Shown: positions 1 to 13,084 of the stretch, piece after piece
Numbering within the stretch: position 1 is the stretch's first letter
Layout of the letters: each line of letters opens with the position of its first letter
Assembly: GCA_028023455.1 (NCBI GenBank)
Contig: JAQFVV010012423.1
Location: forward strand, 8,722,269 to 8,786,268
From: Epiperipatus broadwayi
Lineage: Eukaryota; Onychophora; Udeonychophora; Euonychophora; Peripatidae
Reading direction: 5' to 3'
DNA length: 64,000 bases
Position numbers and translations under genes: made by a program
Notes under the pieces: model-generated
Told to the model about the DNA's origin: nothing
Databases searched by the model: none
The model's input: only the letters and a program-made list of their open reading frames with translations

Positions 1-556
1 CATAGTTACTAAAATATCATTTGAGCTTTTTTGAAAAAGGGATGAATGTGTGAATGAGTTATATAAATATAATTATGACTCTTATTCCCAGGAGATTGCA
101 AAATTACAGCTAAAGCAGCAGTTGGTGATCAAGATGGAGGGTACTAAGAGTTCATGATTATGGGATCAGACTCATTTAATGATAATATTTTATTTAGCCA
201 CCTGCAAGTGCAGATCACTTTAAAATGAAGAAAGGTTGCATAGACTGGACAAGAACTATCTAATATTAAATTGAACATTATCAAACATTGTGAAGATGGA
301 AGAAAAAGTGATGATTGATTAAAAAAAAAACCATGTACTTTATTATAAAGGAAAAATATTGGAAACACAACTGGAGTAGTTAATTATAAATAAAAAGTGA
401 AAGAATAACATTGTGGGGATTGATGACATATCAGACAGAGTGATAAGATTAGTTATTCAATTTAATGGATGATACCAAATGCATATAATTCAGATTTATG
501 TCACAAAAAGTTCTCACTATTATAAAGAAATAGAGAATTTTTTATATGGATGTCAG

Positions 557-1797
557 TGGTGATCTATGAAATTTTTAAGCATGGGTGCTTTATTACAGTA
601 TTACGGCCAAAAAGTAAGCAAGGAAAACAAAACAGAGCATTTCTAATATCACACCATCATTTTATTTTTGCATGCCAATCATTGTTAAAAGATCTAATGT
701 ACTTTTTGTTTTTACTAACTGCTATTTGATAAATAATGTCTGTAATTGATCAATCTTTATTTTTTATTTAATTTTTTAAATCTAATATCAATTGGGAAAA
801 TGTATTTTTTTTATATATATCAGCACTAATATTCATCATGATAAATATTTAAAATAATATTTAAAACAGGCAAAACTCACTATATATATTGCCATGCCAG
901 AAGGCTTGTGCATAAAATCCCCATCTAGTGCCTACTTATCCAATATCCCCAGACTAGTTTCTGGCTTATGGCCTTCGTCAGTGAGGAGCCTTGGATCTGA
1001 GTGCACTGCACCTAGATCTTAGGATCCTAAGATCTAGGTGCAATGCTCTAGGATCTAGATGCAGTGCTTTCAGATCCAAGGCTACTCACTGACGAAGGCC
1101 ATAAGCCAGAAACTAGTCTGTGGATATTGGATGAGTAGGCACTACATGGGGATTTTATGCACAAACCTTCTGGCATCCATTGATTACTCTATCTTGCTGT
1201 GATGTGGCAATATATATAGTGAGTTTTGCCTGTTTTAACAACAGTTATACACAAGCATAAGAGGAGGTGGTCATGTGATGTTTATTGGCTTAAATAATAT
1301 TTCTTTAACAATAATATTTTTCTGTAATAAATATTTATATGTTGATTTATAAATGTTAATTACAAGAAAAAAATATTTTATTGCTCATCCTGAACAAAAA
1401 CAATAAAAATGTATTCACTCTGAAGAGAAAACAGAAGAGATAAACATACCATACTCAACTAAATATTGACACTGCAGTAATGAGCAGCTCCAATGAAACT
1501 ACTTATATGCATTGATAAAAACAAAATAATTTTGGCAGAACTTGCTAAAATTCACTGACTATGATGTTTCTGACACTGCTATAATTTGCAGTGTCTTTGA
1601 ATAGAATCTCAAGTATTGTTTAAAATAATTTTTTTAAAAATAGTTTGATTAGTTGTATTTATATAATAATTATACAAAATATTGAATGATTGTTATATTA
1701 TTGATATTTGCAAGTGCAAATTTAATAATTAAATTTTGAATTTTTTACTCAGGGTGCTGCAAGGTCACATAGTTTATGAGCTATCCACTGACGATAA
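557..1797. mobile_element. 1.24-kb insertion inside the RTE relic
   Basis: The LINE similarity stops near 556 (consensus equivalent of about 20470 in copy 2) and resumes at about 1798 at the next consensus position. Everything between is therefore a later insertion, or several. It contains the large palindrome at 862-1237 and a segment at 1237-1300 that recurs near 55.25 kb and, inverted, near 21.7 kb. The remainder is AT-rich and unrecognised. I could not find a clean target-site duplication. Confidence 0.6.
862..1237. repeat. Large palindromic (fold-back) repeat, family 1
   Basis: Long inverted repeat with arms at 862-1024 and 1025-1237. The centre (1009-1040) is a perfect 32-bp palindrome made of AGATCT/GGATCC-like steps. 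The outer ends are AAAACAGGCAAAACTCAC and its complement. The right arm carries two small extra blocks, about 21 bp near 1042 and about 30 bp near 1178, so the arms are otherwise nearly identical. The outer-end motif recurs at 21733-21750. It looks like a fold-back or MITE-like DNA element, or an inverted dimer. No coding capacity. Confidence 0.8.
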
Positions 1798-4089
1798 TGT
1801 ACAAAATGCTTTTGATAATATCAAACAGTATTCAAAAATTATCATGGCAGAAAGAGTAAATTTCGTTATGATGATAGAAATGAGAGAGACCTTATACTTG
1901 TGGAGTTTACAAAAATATTTTTTCTTTGAAAAAAAGTGCTAAATAAGAATGAACATAGAAGCATGCATATGAATGTTTATCAGAATATGATTATATTTTG
2001 ACTGATAGAAAATTTGTATTTTAAGATTATATTGCTCTCATTGATTAGTGAGATATAAGAAACATGTTATTGCTTTTTTTGTTTAAATTAGAGTCAAAAA
2101 TTATTAAAAAAGTCAGTATTATTTGTTAATATTCCTGATCTTCAGAAATATCCCAATGAATTTAAATTAGAATTTGCAAATCTTTTAAAAATATTAACAG
2201 ATGCTGAAGATAGTTCAGACATAATTGAAATCAATTAGAAGATAACTGATGCTCTATTAAGAATTGTAAGAAAGATAACTAATACAAAAAAGGCAACTAA
2301 TTAGTACATTTTCTACTTAGACAAAATAGTGTATAAAGAAAAGAAGGAATATAATGTTCTAAATGATCTATTAAAAAAAATTGAATATCTAGAGTTTTGC
2401 AAAATGATATGAAAAATAAGTAATAATGATATAAAAAATATAAATGTGAATTGGCAAGGAGAACTAAAAAAGAGAATTAAAATCTCAAAAGTGTAAAACA
2501 ACAATGTGGTTAAAAGAAAGAAAGTTGTTATTGAAATAAAAAAATGGAACTTCTATTAAAAAGAGAGATATGAAATGTCTGGTAAAATTTTATAAAAAAT
2601 TGTACAATAGTAAAGAACAAAAAAAACTCTACAGCTATTACATCTTCTAAATTTCTCAGTATTTTAAATGAAGAAGTGAGATATGCATTTATATTTATGA
2701 AGAAAGGAAAAGCTTAAGAAATGATGGAATTGTTATTGGTATCTTAAAAAAATCAGGTGAAGAAATAGAAAAATTGTTGGTAATTTTATTTCAAAAGACT
2801 AAATGATGAAGATGCACCAGATGATTTTTAAAATACAGTAATAATATCAACATTTAAAAAAGATAATAAAGAAGATATTAAAATTTCTGTCAATTTTATA
2901 CAAAATCTTTATCAAGCTACTTATAACTTATCTAGAGCAAACTTTAGATTATAACCAACCAAATTAACAAACTGGATTTTAAAATGTTTTAGCACAATTC
3001 GACATGTCCAAGTATTGATAAAAATTATAGAAAGGCGTAATGAATATGAATTGCCACTATGCTTGGGATTTGTATATTAAGAAAAGACATTTGATTTTTG
3101 AAATATTCCCTGGTGAATAAACCATTGTATCATCAAGATATAGACCCAGATAAATGACATATTTTGAAGAGTATTTATCAAAATGCAATAGCAGTAATTA
3201 GATTACATGATGATATCAATAAGATCAATATTGAGAAGAATATATGACAGAGTGATCCACATTTTTACAATAGTTTTACATGACGTATTTTTGTGGATTA
3301 AGATGAGGAGCTAAAAGAGTAAAGTAAACAGAGATTATTCAAGTCATTTTGTAAATGATGTGGTTATTTTTGTAAATAATGTTACAGAGCTTCAGGAAAT
3401 GTTAAAAAAGTTATCAGAATGAAAGTAAATAAATGTTTTTAAAAAAATAATGTTCAATGTATTTTCTCAGAAGAAGAAAGTAAAAATTACCAATCATTAA
3501 TTTCAAAAAGTTAATAATTATAAATACTTTTGGCCAAATTACTAATATAAGTATAAACATATTGGATAAAATTAATTCTAAATTAAACTTAGATGGAATG
3601 CTTTTGGTAAAAGTAATTTAATATTAAAAAGAAAAACATGCTTATGAATTTGAAAGTAAATGTTTTTAATTGATGTGTTTTATCTGTTTTTACTTATGGA
3701 TCTGAGACTTAGACTCTTAACAGAAAAGCACTTCAAAGGCTTCATATTACTCAATGAAGCATGGAAATAAAAAGAGATTGAAAACAAAATACAAGGGTGA
3801 GGAAATAAATAGATATAATTTAAGTCATTGAAAAAATTAAAAGATTGAAATGAGCTGAATTTGGCATATTGTTAGGAGAGATAATAATAAATGGACACAT
3901 GAAGTTTTTATTTGAATCCCAAGAGATTGTAAACTATCCTGAAAAAGTCCATATTTGAGATGGATGGATGATAAAAGAAATTGGCTCGTACATTGTCGAA
4001 AAGAGAGGCCAAGAATCAGAAAAACTGGATTGAACTTGGAAATATTTCATTCTCTAGTGAAGCAGTTGAAAATGACAATGATGATGATA

Positions 4090-6847
4090 TAAAAATTGTA
4101 TATATATAAAATTATATCATTATTACTTTTTAATTCTTAGTTATATTTTTGTGTGTGTAAAAACAAAAGTGTAAAGCTGTTAATAAAAAATTTCTCAATA
4201 ATCGATATTCTCATGCATCCAACTTTCTTTTCAATTTTCATAGTTGAAGATTGTTATTTCTGTCATATAATATATTATTTTAATTTTTTCACATTAGCCA
4301 TTTTCTTTATTAATAATTTATTATTTTTATTTTATGTTATTTATTTTATTATCGTGACTTTATTTTTGATAAGATCGATCTACTTTTATAATTATTCTAC
4401 TATCTTAATTCTCATTCTAACAACTCTTTCCTACTTTTATATATTTCACATTTCAATTCACTTTTATGTGATATATATATAATTAGATACCAACCAGTCA
4501 CCGCCTAAACATTCACAGTAAATATAGTAATCAATAATTCTCACTGCTGTCAAGGCAACCTTCTCACCTTTTTAATAGCAAGAACGGAAATATATATATT
4601 ATAATGGTCAACTTGCATGTGTTTTAATTATTTTAATTTATGCAGGGGTCACATAAGACCTGAAATTAAATATTAAGAAATAGACTGTCTCTCTCTCTCA
4701 CATATATATATAAACATTTTTTAATAGGATGATGATGACCTCTACAGTTTGCAATACCTGAATAGATCATATAGAACATAAGTTACTCCTACTAAATATG
4801 CAGATCAGACAATATTACAAATAAAGAAGTTAACACATTATTTAAACAAATAACAAACAATGGTTTATTACAAAATATAATTGTCAGTCAAAATATAACT
4901 TTTAATCCTAAATAAGTCATCTTTTCACTCTTATATATTATTGTTTTCATTCACACACATAAAAAAAAACCATAATCGTTAATAAAGTGTCCAAAGTTTA
5001 CTTGGATTAATTTTAAACAATAACCTTCCATTACACTTTATAATACTAATACAATTTTATGATTGAGTACATTTGTCATAGAGTTATCTTCTAGCCTTTA
5101 ATTATACCTCGGACAAAATCTAATGTATAGCCAATCTTTATAGATACAATACTTTATTTAACTCATAAGTTTTCTGGTATAGCCATATGCACATATCTAA
5201 TATCGTGTTTATAACTGTTACATGTTTTTTTTACAATGATAACTCTGAAGAGTGGTCATTTTCAGATCAGAATCCTACTTTAATAATACTACAACTTCAC
5301 TATAGAGATGACTCCTTTTAGTCCAATCCCTAAATTAATAGAACAAAATCTCAATTAAATCTGCCATATATACACAGAATATTTTAACTATTTGACAGTA
5401 GGCAACAACTTAATATATATTGTAAGCTCTATATACATAAGATCCAATTTACAGCAATCAAAAACAGAGATAAATTACTTACAAATGAATATGATCATAA
5501 TTCAAATAAATCTTTAATTAATAATTATATTGCTTTTATTATTTAACATTTGGATGCTTTATTTTACATATTTTATTTACGTGAACACTTTGCATTTAAA
5601 AAAAAATATTACTTTTTTGATTATTTTCTAACAGACAATTTCTACATAAAAAAAAATTTTTTTTCTCCTTTTTTTAACAAAAAAATCTTTTTAGTTAACA
5701 TGTATATATATATTAAAGAAAAAAAAAGTGAGTTTTTAATTTTAAAACACAATATTTGTAAAAGCTTAACTGCAAATGCTGCCCTTTTTTAAAAAATAAA
5801 AACAAAACAAAAACATTTGATTCAATAAATTAAGCAATAACATAAAGTTTATTATAATTAACTATACTAAAATAAACTTAAAGTGGTTAAACATTAGGAC
5901 AACAGTCTAAACAGTTTTTTAACTTATAAAGCAAAGTTCTGTAGTCACAGTTCAATTTCTCCCAAGATGACAAATATTAACTGATTTCATTTGTAAGTTA
6001 CCATAGTGTCATATAATGATTGCCTATTTTGAAGTTTGAAATAAGCATTCTTCATTTTAATTAAAGATTTGTTCAAAAATAGCATGTCAAATTCCAGGGA
6101 TCCAGGCAGATTTTCATAGTTATAGTTTTTTTTTCTGTTCTACTCAATTAGCATAATGAAGGTTCAATGTTGTGTAAATAAAGTGAGAATCCAAATTGAT
6201 TGTTTTTCAAAAAAAACTGACTATAAGTTTTACTTCTTGTTTTAAACACTTTGATCTTGGTTTTTTATATGTTTGACCATGTTTTTATAGGTTTAGATAA
6301 TATTGTTTTTAATATTTTTAATAATATCTTATTTTGTATATCTCTATTACTGGATTTTATTTTAAGTACAAGAATTTCAAAAACACTTTTATTATTTAAT
6401 TGATTGAACTTGCAAAACATTAATTATTAAACTGGCTGAATTTTTTTCTTGTTTAAAAATGTTCTATCTAAACAGACTTAATCATTTTTTTAATTTAATT
6501 ATTTAAAATCTATTTTTTAATTGAGTTGTTTTGCAATACATTCTTTGATAAGAGAAAGTTTTAATATAATTTATTCTTTTAAATTTAAAATATTTTTAAC
6601 AAAAATTTATTAGATTATTTGATATTATTTTACAATATGACATTTAATAATTTAACAGTTGAATATGTATATTATTATTTTAATAAAATACCATTTTTTA
6701 ACTTTTGAACTGCTTTATTTAGAAATCCTTACAACTATGAACCAACTCACAACCATGTGAAAGACTGCATGGCTGACAGTGAAATGAATTAGACATTATT
6801 TATTTCAGTATAAATATACACACATACAAATATATATATATATGTTT
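4090..6847. other. AT-rich DNA, nothing recognised
   Basis: Mostly A/T homopolymer-like sequence with a short (CT)n(CA)(TA)n tract near 4688-4714 and (TA)n patches. The open stretches at 4153-4482 and 5550-5792 translate to Phe/Ile/Tyr/Lys-rich low-complexity peptides expected from base composition. I see no gene. Confidence 0.6.
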
Positions 6848-7215
6848 GCAAAACAAGACTGAAAAAAAAAACTTTTTGATTCCCATGTGATGTCTTAAAG
6901 GAATTGAGCAGGGCAAATTTCTAATTTTTATTTCATACACTATTTCATTTTGCAGTAGTTATAACTTGTGAGATTATTCACATGACAAATAAGCATGGAT
7001 GAATTACTTATTAACAGCCATTAGCACAGTAATGCTTTTAATTTCTAAATCTAAATTTAAAACTAAAAAATCTTCATGAGTTTTCTTCTCAGATATCTGA
7101 TATATTTAAACTGAGAGATTAGGGTGAATATAGGTTTATGTGAATAAATGTTTATTCTCTTATATATAAATATGATCCGATTTCCCTGGAAGTTGTAAAA
7201 TCATGACATTTTGTA
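6848..7215 (+). mobile_element. Orphan RTE 5'-leader fragment (copy 4)
   Basis: Collinear with the 5' leader seen at 26281-26650. It shares the blocks around GAGCAGGGCAAATTTCTAAT (about 6906), GTGAGATTATTCACATG (about 6969), TTTTCTTCTCAGATA (about 7081) and the CCTGGAAGTTGTAAA block (about 7185). It stops where the endonuclease frame would begin, and no reverse transcriptase follows. Divergent and non-functional. This and the 26281 piece define the most 5' sequence of the family visible here. Confidence 0.65.
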
Positions 7216-7231
7216 ACCATCTGGGTTACAT

Positions 7232-9935
7232 GGCACACAGCAATATGGTTGTGTGCACACACACATGCACACACACACACATATATATATAAAGTACAAG
7301 CAAAGTAGAAATAAACACAGACATAAGTTTTTGTAGATATTTTTTTACATTCACTGGGAATAAAAATAATAAAGAGTTAAATAACTTTGAATTTAAAACA
7401 GAATTTTATTATGAAATAAACATATCTTTTAATAATATCTTGCTATTATATTACTTATTATTTAAATTAATTTTAATTAAAATTTTGTTTACTTGTTTAT
7501 TGATGATTTTGCCATTATGCCATCACCCACCTCTATGACTCTGTATCTTCCCATCCCATTACAAATGGCTACCTAACTGATAGCCAATGATGATCATGTA
7601 TTGTGGCAACCATTATAAATGGCTTCCCAATGTAAGGCTGATACTAATCACACACTGGTGATCATCAGTTCAAAATTATCAACTTGATCTCAAACTACAA
7701 CTGAGAAAGAAAAAATGCATTTTATGCAGAATTAATTTTAAAAATTACTGTGAAATATGTGATAAAAGTATTGATGATGATTATAAATTATAAAATAGTA
7801 GTTTTCATGTATATTTAAAGAGGTTCATGTTTAGAGTTAAATAGAAAATCAATGTATTTGGAGATTGGATTTGGGTGTTTGATTGTTAAAATTTGTTAGC
7901 CGTATTTTCAGTTTTGATGATGGATAGAGATTTTTGTTATTGGCTTGAGGATGCAATGTTTTTATGCAATTCCATGAGGTGTTTTATCTTGGCAATTTGT
8001 TCCAACACATTTTTTGTATTTCATATTGTTAATCATAGGGCAGTTGACATAGTCCTACCATGATTCCAGCCTTTAAGTTTCCAAAGAAAAGGAGCAAGGT
8101 ATAGTATATATTTTCCAGCCCATAAAGCTCAAAGAAGCAAGGCATATTTTTTTATTTTCCACTCCCACCACAAGAGAGAGCTTTGCAAAGATTTTTGCAT
8201 TACCTTTATCATGGGCTGTAGTAATTTATAGTCTCTCAATTGAGGTAGACCTCTTGGTTTTCATGGTGCATTATATACTTATAGTTCAATGGCTAAATTC
8301 TTTATCTCAGAATTGCAGGTTACTGTTCATTCTGCTAAATGTCAGATGTCTGTCAGATCTCTAAAAAATTGATGAGTACATACATAGTTTTAGGTATGGA
8401 CTTTGTTTTGATTATACATGTAGATTATATAAAATATTGTTAGAAAAGTGTTTCATTTCTATTTTCCTTTTTCCTCAGACCTTTGTGGCACACAGCAATA
8501 TGGTTGTGTGCATGCACGCACACACACACACATATATATATATAATAAAGGAAAAGTAGAAATAAATACATAAATTTTTGTAGATATTTTCTACATTCAC
8601 TGGAAATAAAAATAATAATAATAAAGAGTTAAATAACTCTGAATTTAAAACAGAATTTTATTATGAAATAAACATTTCTTTTAATAATATCTTGCTATTA
8701 TATTACTTATTATTTAAATTAATTTTAATTAAAATTTTGTTTACTTGTTTATTGATGATTTTGCCATTATGCCATCACCCACCTCTATGACTCTGTATCT
8801 TCCCATCCCATTACAAATGGCTACCTAACTGATAGCCAATGATGATCATGTATTGTGGCAACCATTATAAATGGCTTCCCAATGTAAGGCTGATACTAAT
8901 CACACACTGGTGATCATCAGTTCAAAATTATCAACTTGATCTCAAACCACAACTGAGAAAGAAAAAATGCATTTTATGCAGAATTAATTTTAAAAATTAC
9001 TGTGAAATATGTGACAAAAGTAGTGATGATGATTATAAATTATAAAATAGTAGTTTTCATGTATATTTAAAGAGGTTCATGTTTAGAGTTAAATAGAAAA
9101 TCAATGTATTTGGAGATTGGATTTGGGTGTTTGATTGTTAAAATTTGTTAGCCGTATTATCAGTTTTGATGATGGATAGAGATTTTTGTTATTGGCTTGA
9201 GGATGCAATGTTTTTATGCAATTCCATGAGGTGTTTTATCTTGGCAATTTGTTCCAACACATTTTTTGTATTTCATATTGTTAATCATAGGGCAGTTGAC
9301 ATAGTCCTACCATGATTCCAGCCTTTAAGTTTCCAAAGAAAAGGAGCAAGGTATAGTATATATTTTCCAGCCCATAAAGCTCAAAGAAGCAAGGCATATT
9401 TTTTTATTTTCCACTCCCACCACAAGAGAGAGCTTTGCAAAGATTTTTGCATTACCTTTATCATGGGCTGTAGTAATTTATAGTCTCTCAATTGAGGTAG
9501 ACCTCTTGGTTTTCATGGTGCATTATATACTTATAGTTCAATGGCTAAATTCTTTATCTCAGAATTGCAGGTTACTGTTCATTCTGCTAAATGTCAGATG
9601 TCTGTCAGATCTCTAAAAAATTGATGAGTACATACATAGTTTTAGGTATGGACTTTGTTTTGATTATACATGTAGATTATATAAAATATTGTTAGAAAAG
9701 TGTTTCATTTCTATTTTCCTTTTTCCTCAGACCTTTGTGGCACACAGCAATATGGTTGTGTGCATGCACGCACACACACACACACATATATATATAATAA
9801 AGGAAAAGTAGAAATAAATACATAAATTTTTGTAGATATTTTCTACATTCACTGGAAATAAAAATAATAATAATAAAGAGTTAAATAACTCTGAATTTAA
9901 AACAGAATTTTATTATGAAATAAATTTTTCTTTTA
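7232..9935. repeat. 1.25-kb tandem duplication (2.16 units)
   Basis: Unit 1 is 7232-8486 (1255 bp), unit 2 is 8487-9738 (1252 bp), and a partial third unit of about 195 bp is 9739-9935. Each unit opens with GGCACACAGCAATATGG followed by a (CA)n(TA)n tract. From about 7400 on, units 1 and 2 differ at only a few sites. The opening ~190 bp of unit 1 is clearly more diverged from those of units 2 and 3, which match each other closely. No convincing reading frame is present. Either a recent segmental tandem duplication or an assembly artefact; the (CA)n length differences argue mildly for real copies. Confidence 0.95.
7255..7291. repeat. (CA)n(TA)n microsatellite
   Basis: Compound CA/TA dinucleotide tract at the start of tandem unit 1. 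Equivalent tracts of different length occur at about 8517-8544 and 9769-9797 in the later units. Confidence 0.8.
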
Positions 9936-12464
9936 AAAAAAAGGTATATTATTCTGATTTTGAAATTTAAAAACAAGCAGGACTTATTTTTGAAATATTT
10001 TAATTAAACCTTGTATAAAATATCTATTTTTTTAATTAATGCTTGTATGCATTTTTGTTATCTATTTTTAAAAATCTTTGATAAGATTTCCAAATGTAGC
10101 TTTTTAATTGAAAGTGCTTTTGGATGGATTAAAATTGTTTCCAAACAAGAGAGAGAGAAAAAATAAAGTTTTAAAATTAGTGTTGTTGACACCTCAGTAA
10201 TTCAAGACTATAAAAGGTTTGGACAAAAATATTATTTTAGTTTTGGCTTTAATATTTCTGAGAAGCAGTTATCAGAAGAGCTAGCAGCAGAGATAGCTGC
10301 AATATTGGCTAAATTATTTTGTGAAGAATTGGTAACTGTGGCAGAGAGTGACCACAGTAAAGCTAGCAGCAGAGATGGCTGGCAGAATTAGACAGAGTTA
10401 CCATGAGATGTAGCTGAAGTCAAGGCAGGAGATCCAACAGCAGTCTATCAGTTCAATGGTGGAGTTTGAATTCATATGGAGGAATATTACCCACTGTGTT
10501 GAAATTCATAGCTTTAAAAATGTTCTGGAAGACAGCTTTCCAATCCTGGGCAGAAGAAAGCTCATGGCATGCCAATAAATCACCTGAATTGTACCTCTTC
10601 CTGATTCTAACAATTTCCTGGACTATATTTTTCTGATAATGATGAAAATCACAAAAAACAAGCTTACCAAGAGAAATCTTGAAGAATTGGTATACTATTT
10701 CAGCTATGTACAGAGAGAAGCACAGATAAACATATATACAAAGTTTTAAAATATTTCATTTAAAAGACATTTTTAAATTTCTAATATTTAATTTAAAGAT
10801 GTTATAATTAGTTAAATGCAACCTATGATAGTGCTATATATAATAATAAATTTTAAAAAAAAATATTTGGTTTAAAATGACATTTGAATCTATAACTTAA
10901 AATAAAACAAGTAATAATTTGCTTGAGTCAAATGACTAAAAGAAAGGATCAATCCAAAGATGATTTGATATATATATATGTTTTTACAGAAATTATTTTA
11001 GTAGTTCTTTAAAAAATATTAAAAAATATAACTTGAAATGCAAATGATATTGCTTGAATTATAATTAAGAGTCAGTAATAATTTATTGACCACCGTGTTT
11101 TAGAGTATGAAAGAAAAAGAGACATTTTTAATTCAAAGAACTTTTATCTAACTGTAACTTGATAGAAAATATATATATATTTTAAAAAAAGAAAACTAAT
11201 CGATAAAGATTAGAACTTACTACAAAATAATGAGTGAAGTTTATGTATTTTCAACTAAGTATAATTGTGAAAATAATTTTTAATAATTGTATTGTATCAA
11301 ATTAAAATATGTCAAAGCTTGTCAAATAAGACATATATGCAAAATTTAAGCATTTTTTGTCATTATTTAATATCAATTAAAATATATTAATTGTATGTTA
11401 TAAATCACACATCTGTGCACATATATGTAAACCACCATGTAATAACTTGAATTTTGTATTAATCACATATATGTAAATCACAATGTGATAATTTGTTATT
11501 ATTGTATGTCAATCAAAATCAGAAAGCTTAGTTGATATGCATATCCTCATTCTAGACCATAATATTATTGTTTAATTTTTATTGTTAATAAACTTGTATT
11601 CATTTATAAAAATTATTCCAGTGGCTCTAAATATTTTTAGAATACCTGTTTCCATCATCTCTTGGTCACATACAATAATAGAGCTTGTGTTCTTCTGACC
11701 TAGATTCATGCAATAATGGCTGATGTATAAATGGGTGTGTATATTAGTGCTTTTGGGGCATCCAGCGATGATCAATCATGATGATCCTGGTTGATGCATA
11801 AGACTATATTCTTTAAAGCTCCTGCACTACATTTTATTTTAGTTTAGTCTTATTTGAAGTTAAGTTTATAGTTGGACAGTATGTGACCAGAGCATTGATG
11901 ATGATCAGCATGTATTAATGTCCCAGCATTATTGTTTTTCTGATCTTTATTATGTGTTCTGATGGATGAGAATTAAGTGGGTGCATCCAAATTAATGTTT
12001 AAATAATTGCCCCAAGCTCAGCAAAAGCTCAAGTTATTCTGATCTACAGAAGACCCATTTTCAAACCAGTCACAAGATTGACAGTTGATTTACTGTATTG
12101 ATTTATATTGATTTCTTTTGATGGATCATCCATGATGATGAATGGTTGGTGTTTTGAGTATTACTTACTTATACTTATTGGTAACGCTGGTTGATAGTTA
12201 TTCATAACTGGGCTGGTCTAGCTGGATGATCTCTCAAATATTGATCTCATGCCTATTCTCTTCTAATACATAACATTTCTTATATATTTTTAGATGTTAA
12301 ACATTACTTTAACATTTTTAAAATACGATATATCTTAAATATTATACTTTTTATGTACTTTAAATTTCATTATTTGAAATATTGTGTACTTGGGAGGGGG
12401 ATGATGATTTTTCCATCACCCCCAGTTCAAACTCTACTCCCCATCCCATTATAATATTAGGACT
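9936..12464. other. AT-rich DNA with a TATA/LTR-like patch
   Basis: Mostly unrecognised. At 10209-10216 there is a TATAAAAG, followed by a GC-richer patch to about 10700. That patch contains two copies of AGCTAGCAGCAGAGAT (10279 and 10361, 82 bp apart). It could be an LTR or promoter remnant but no partner LTR was found. Near 12395-12450 a segment resembles the 7503-7560 part of the tandem unit (GATGATTTT...CCATCACCC...CCCATCCCATTA). A small direct repeat with CATATATGTAAA lies at 11420 and 11466. Confidence 0.4.
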
Positions 12465-12960
12465 AAAGATGAAGAGTGTTAAAATTTTCACAAATATGGA
12501 TATACATTTCTATTCAGAAGTGACCTTTATTTAGTGACAACTGTAAATGCCTTTCAAATAAAGACAGATTGCACAAATTTGTAAAAAAACTGTCTAATAT
12601 TAAATAAAACTTAATTAGATTATGAAGTTAACTAAAAAAGGGGGAAAGGCAAGTGTTTAAAAAGTAGACACGTAATTTACTATAAAAAAAATTCAATATG
12701 GAAAATACAAGTGAAAAGAGATTTATAATTAAAATATGAAAGAAAGATATTATAGAGATTGACACTATATCTGAAAATATGACAAAATAAATTATTGAAC
12801 TTAGTGGAAGATATCAAATGGAGATAATTAAGCCTTATACCCAACAATTTTCATTATGATGAAGAAGTAGAAGATTGTAATATAGGCTTATATAATGCTT
12901 TTGGTTAAACCAAACAAATATAGCAGAGACTCTAAATGCATATGGCCATTCTAACTACAA
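12465..12960 (+). mobile_element. RTE endonuclease fragment (copy 5)
   Basis: Degenerate but collinear with the endonuclease start of copy 2. It shares the equivalents of the TTTATTTAGGTACTTACAACTG block (about 12530), AACTGTCTAATATTAAA (about 12588), the TATGGAAAATACAAGTG block (about 12697), GAGATTGACACTATAT (about 12756) and AGATATCAAATGGAGATAAT (about 12808). It ends near the segment encoding the middle of the endonuclease. No RT follows before the second LINE begins. Non-functional. Confidence 0.65.
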
Positions 12961-13084
12961 GGGAAAAAAGAAAACAGTTCTAGAAATGATTTTTGAAATG
13001 AATATATAAATAAATCTGTTAATCAATAATACATAACAAATATAACATGTTGGTCCATTTTTCTGATTCATATTTCACAATGCT

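Larger units (their letters stand above)
1..4089 (+). mobile_element. Decayed RTE-type LINE (copy 1), split by an insertion
   Basis: Non-LTR retrotransposon relic, alignable by eye with the better copy at 18041-21196. Positions about 40-556 match the 5' leader and endonuclease part. Positions 1798-4089 match the rest of the endonuclease, the linker, the reverse transcriptase and the C-terminal tail. Between them, 557-1797 is foreign sequence. The frame is destroyed by many stops and indels. Still readable are the region around GKAxxNDGI (about 2705-2730) and the C-terminal part near 3860-4060. The 3' end is a short run of GAT/ATG triplets at about 4071-4089, the same tail type as the copy ending at 18041. 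The 5' end probably lies outside the window. Inactive. Clade assignment (RTE, the group often annotated as craniofacial development protein 2-like) rests on remembered family features. Confidence 0.8.

Noticed and set aside
4153-4482. 109-codon frame rich in Phe, Ile and Tyr, membrane-protein-like
   Set aside because: Composition is what AT-rich DNA gives by chance; no start context, neighbour or family supports it.
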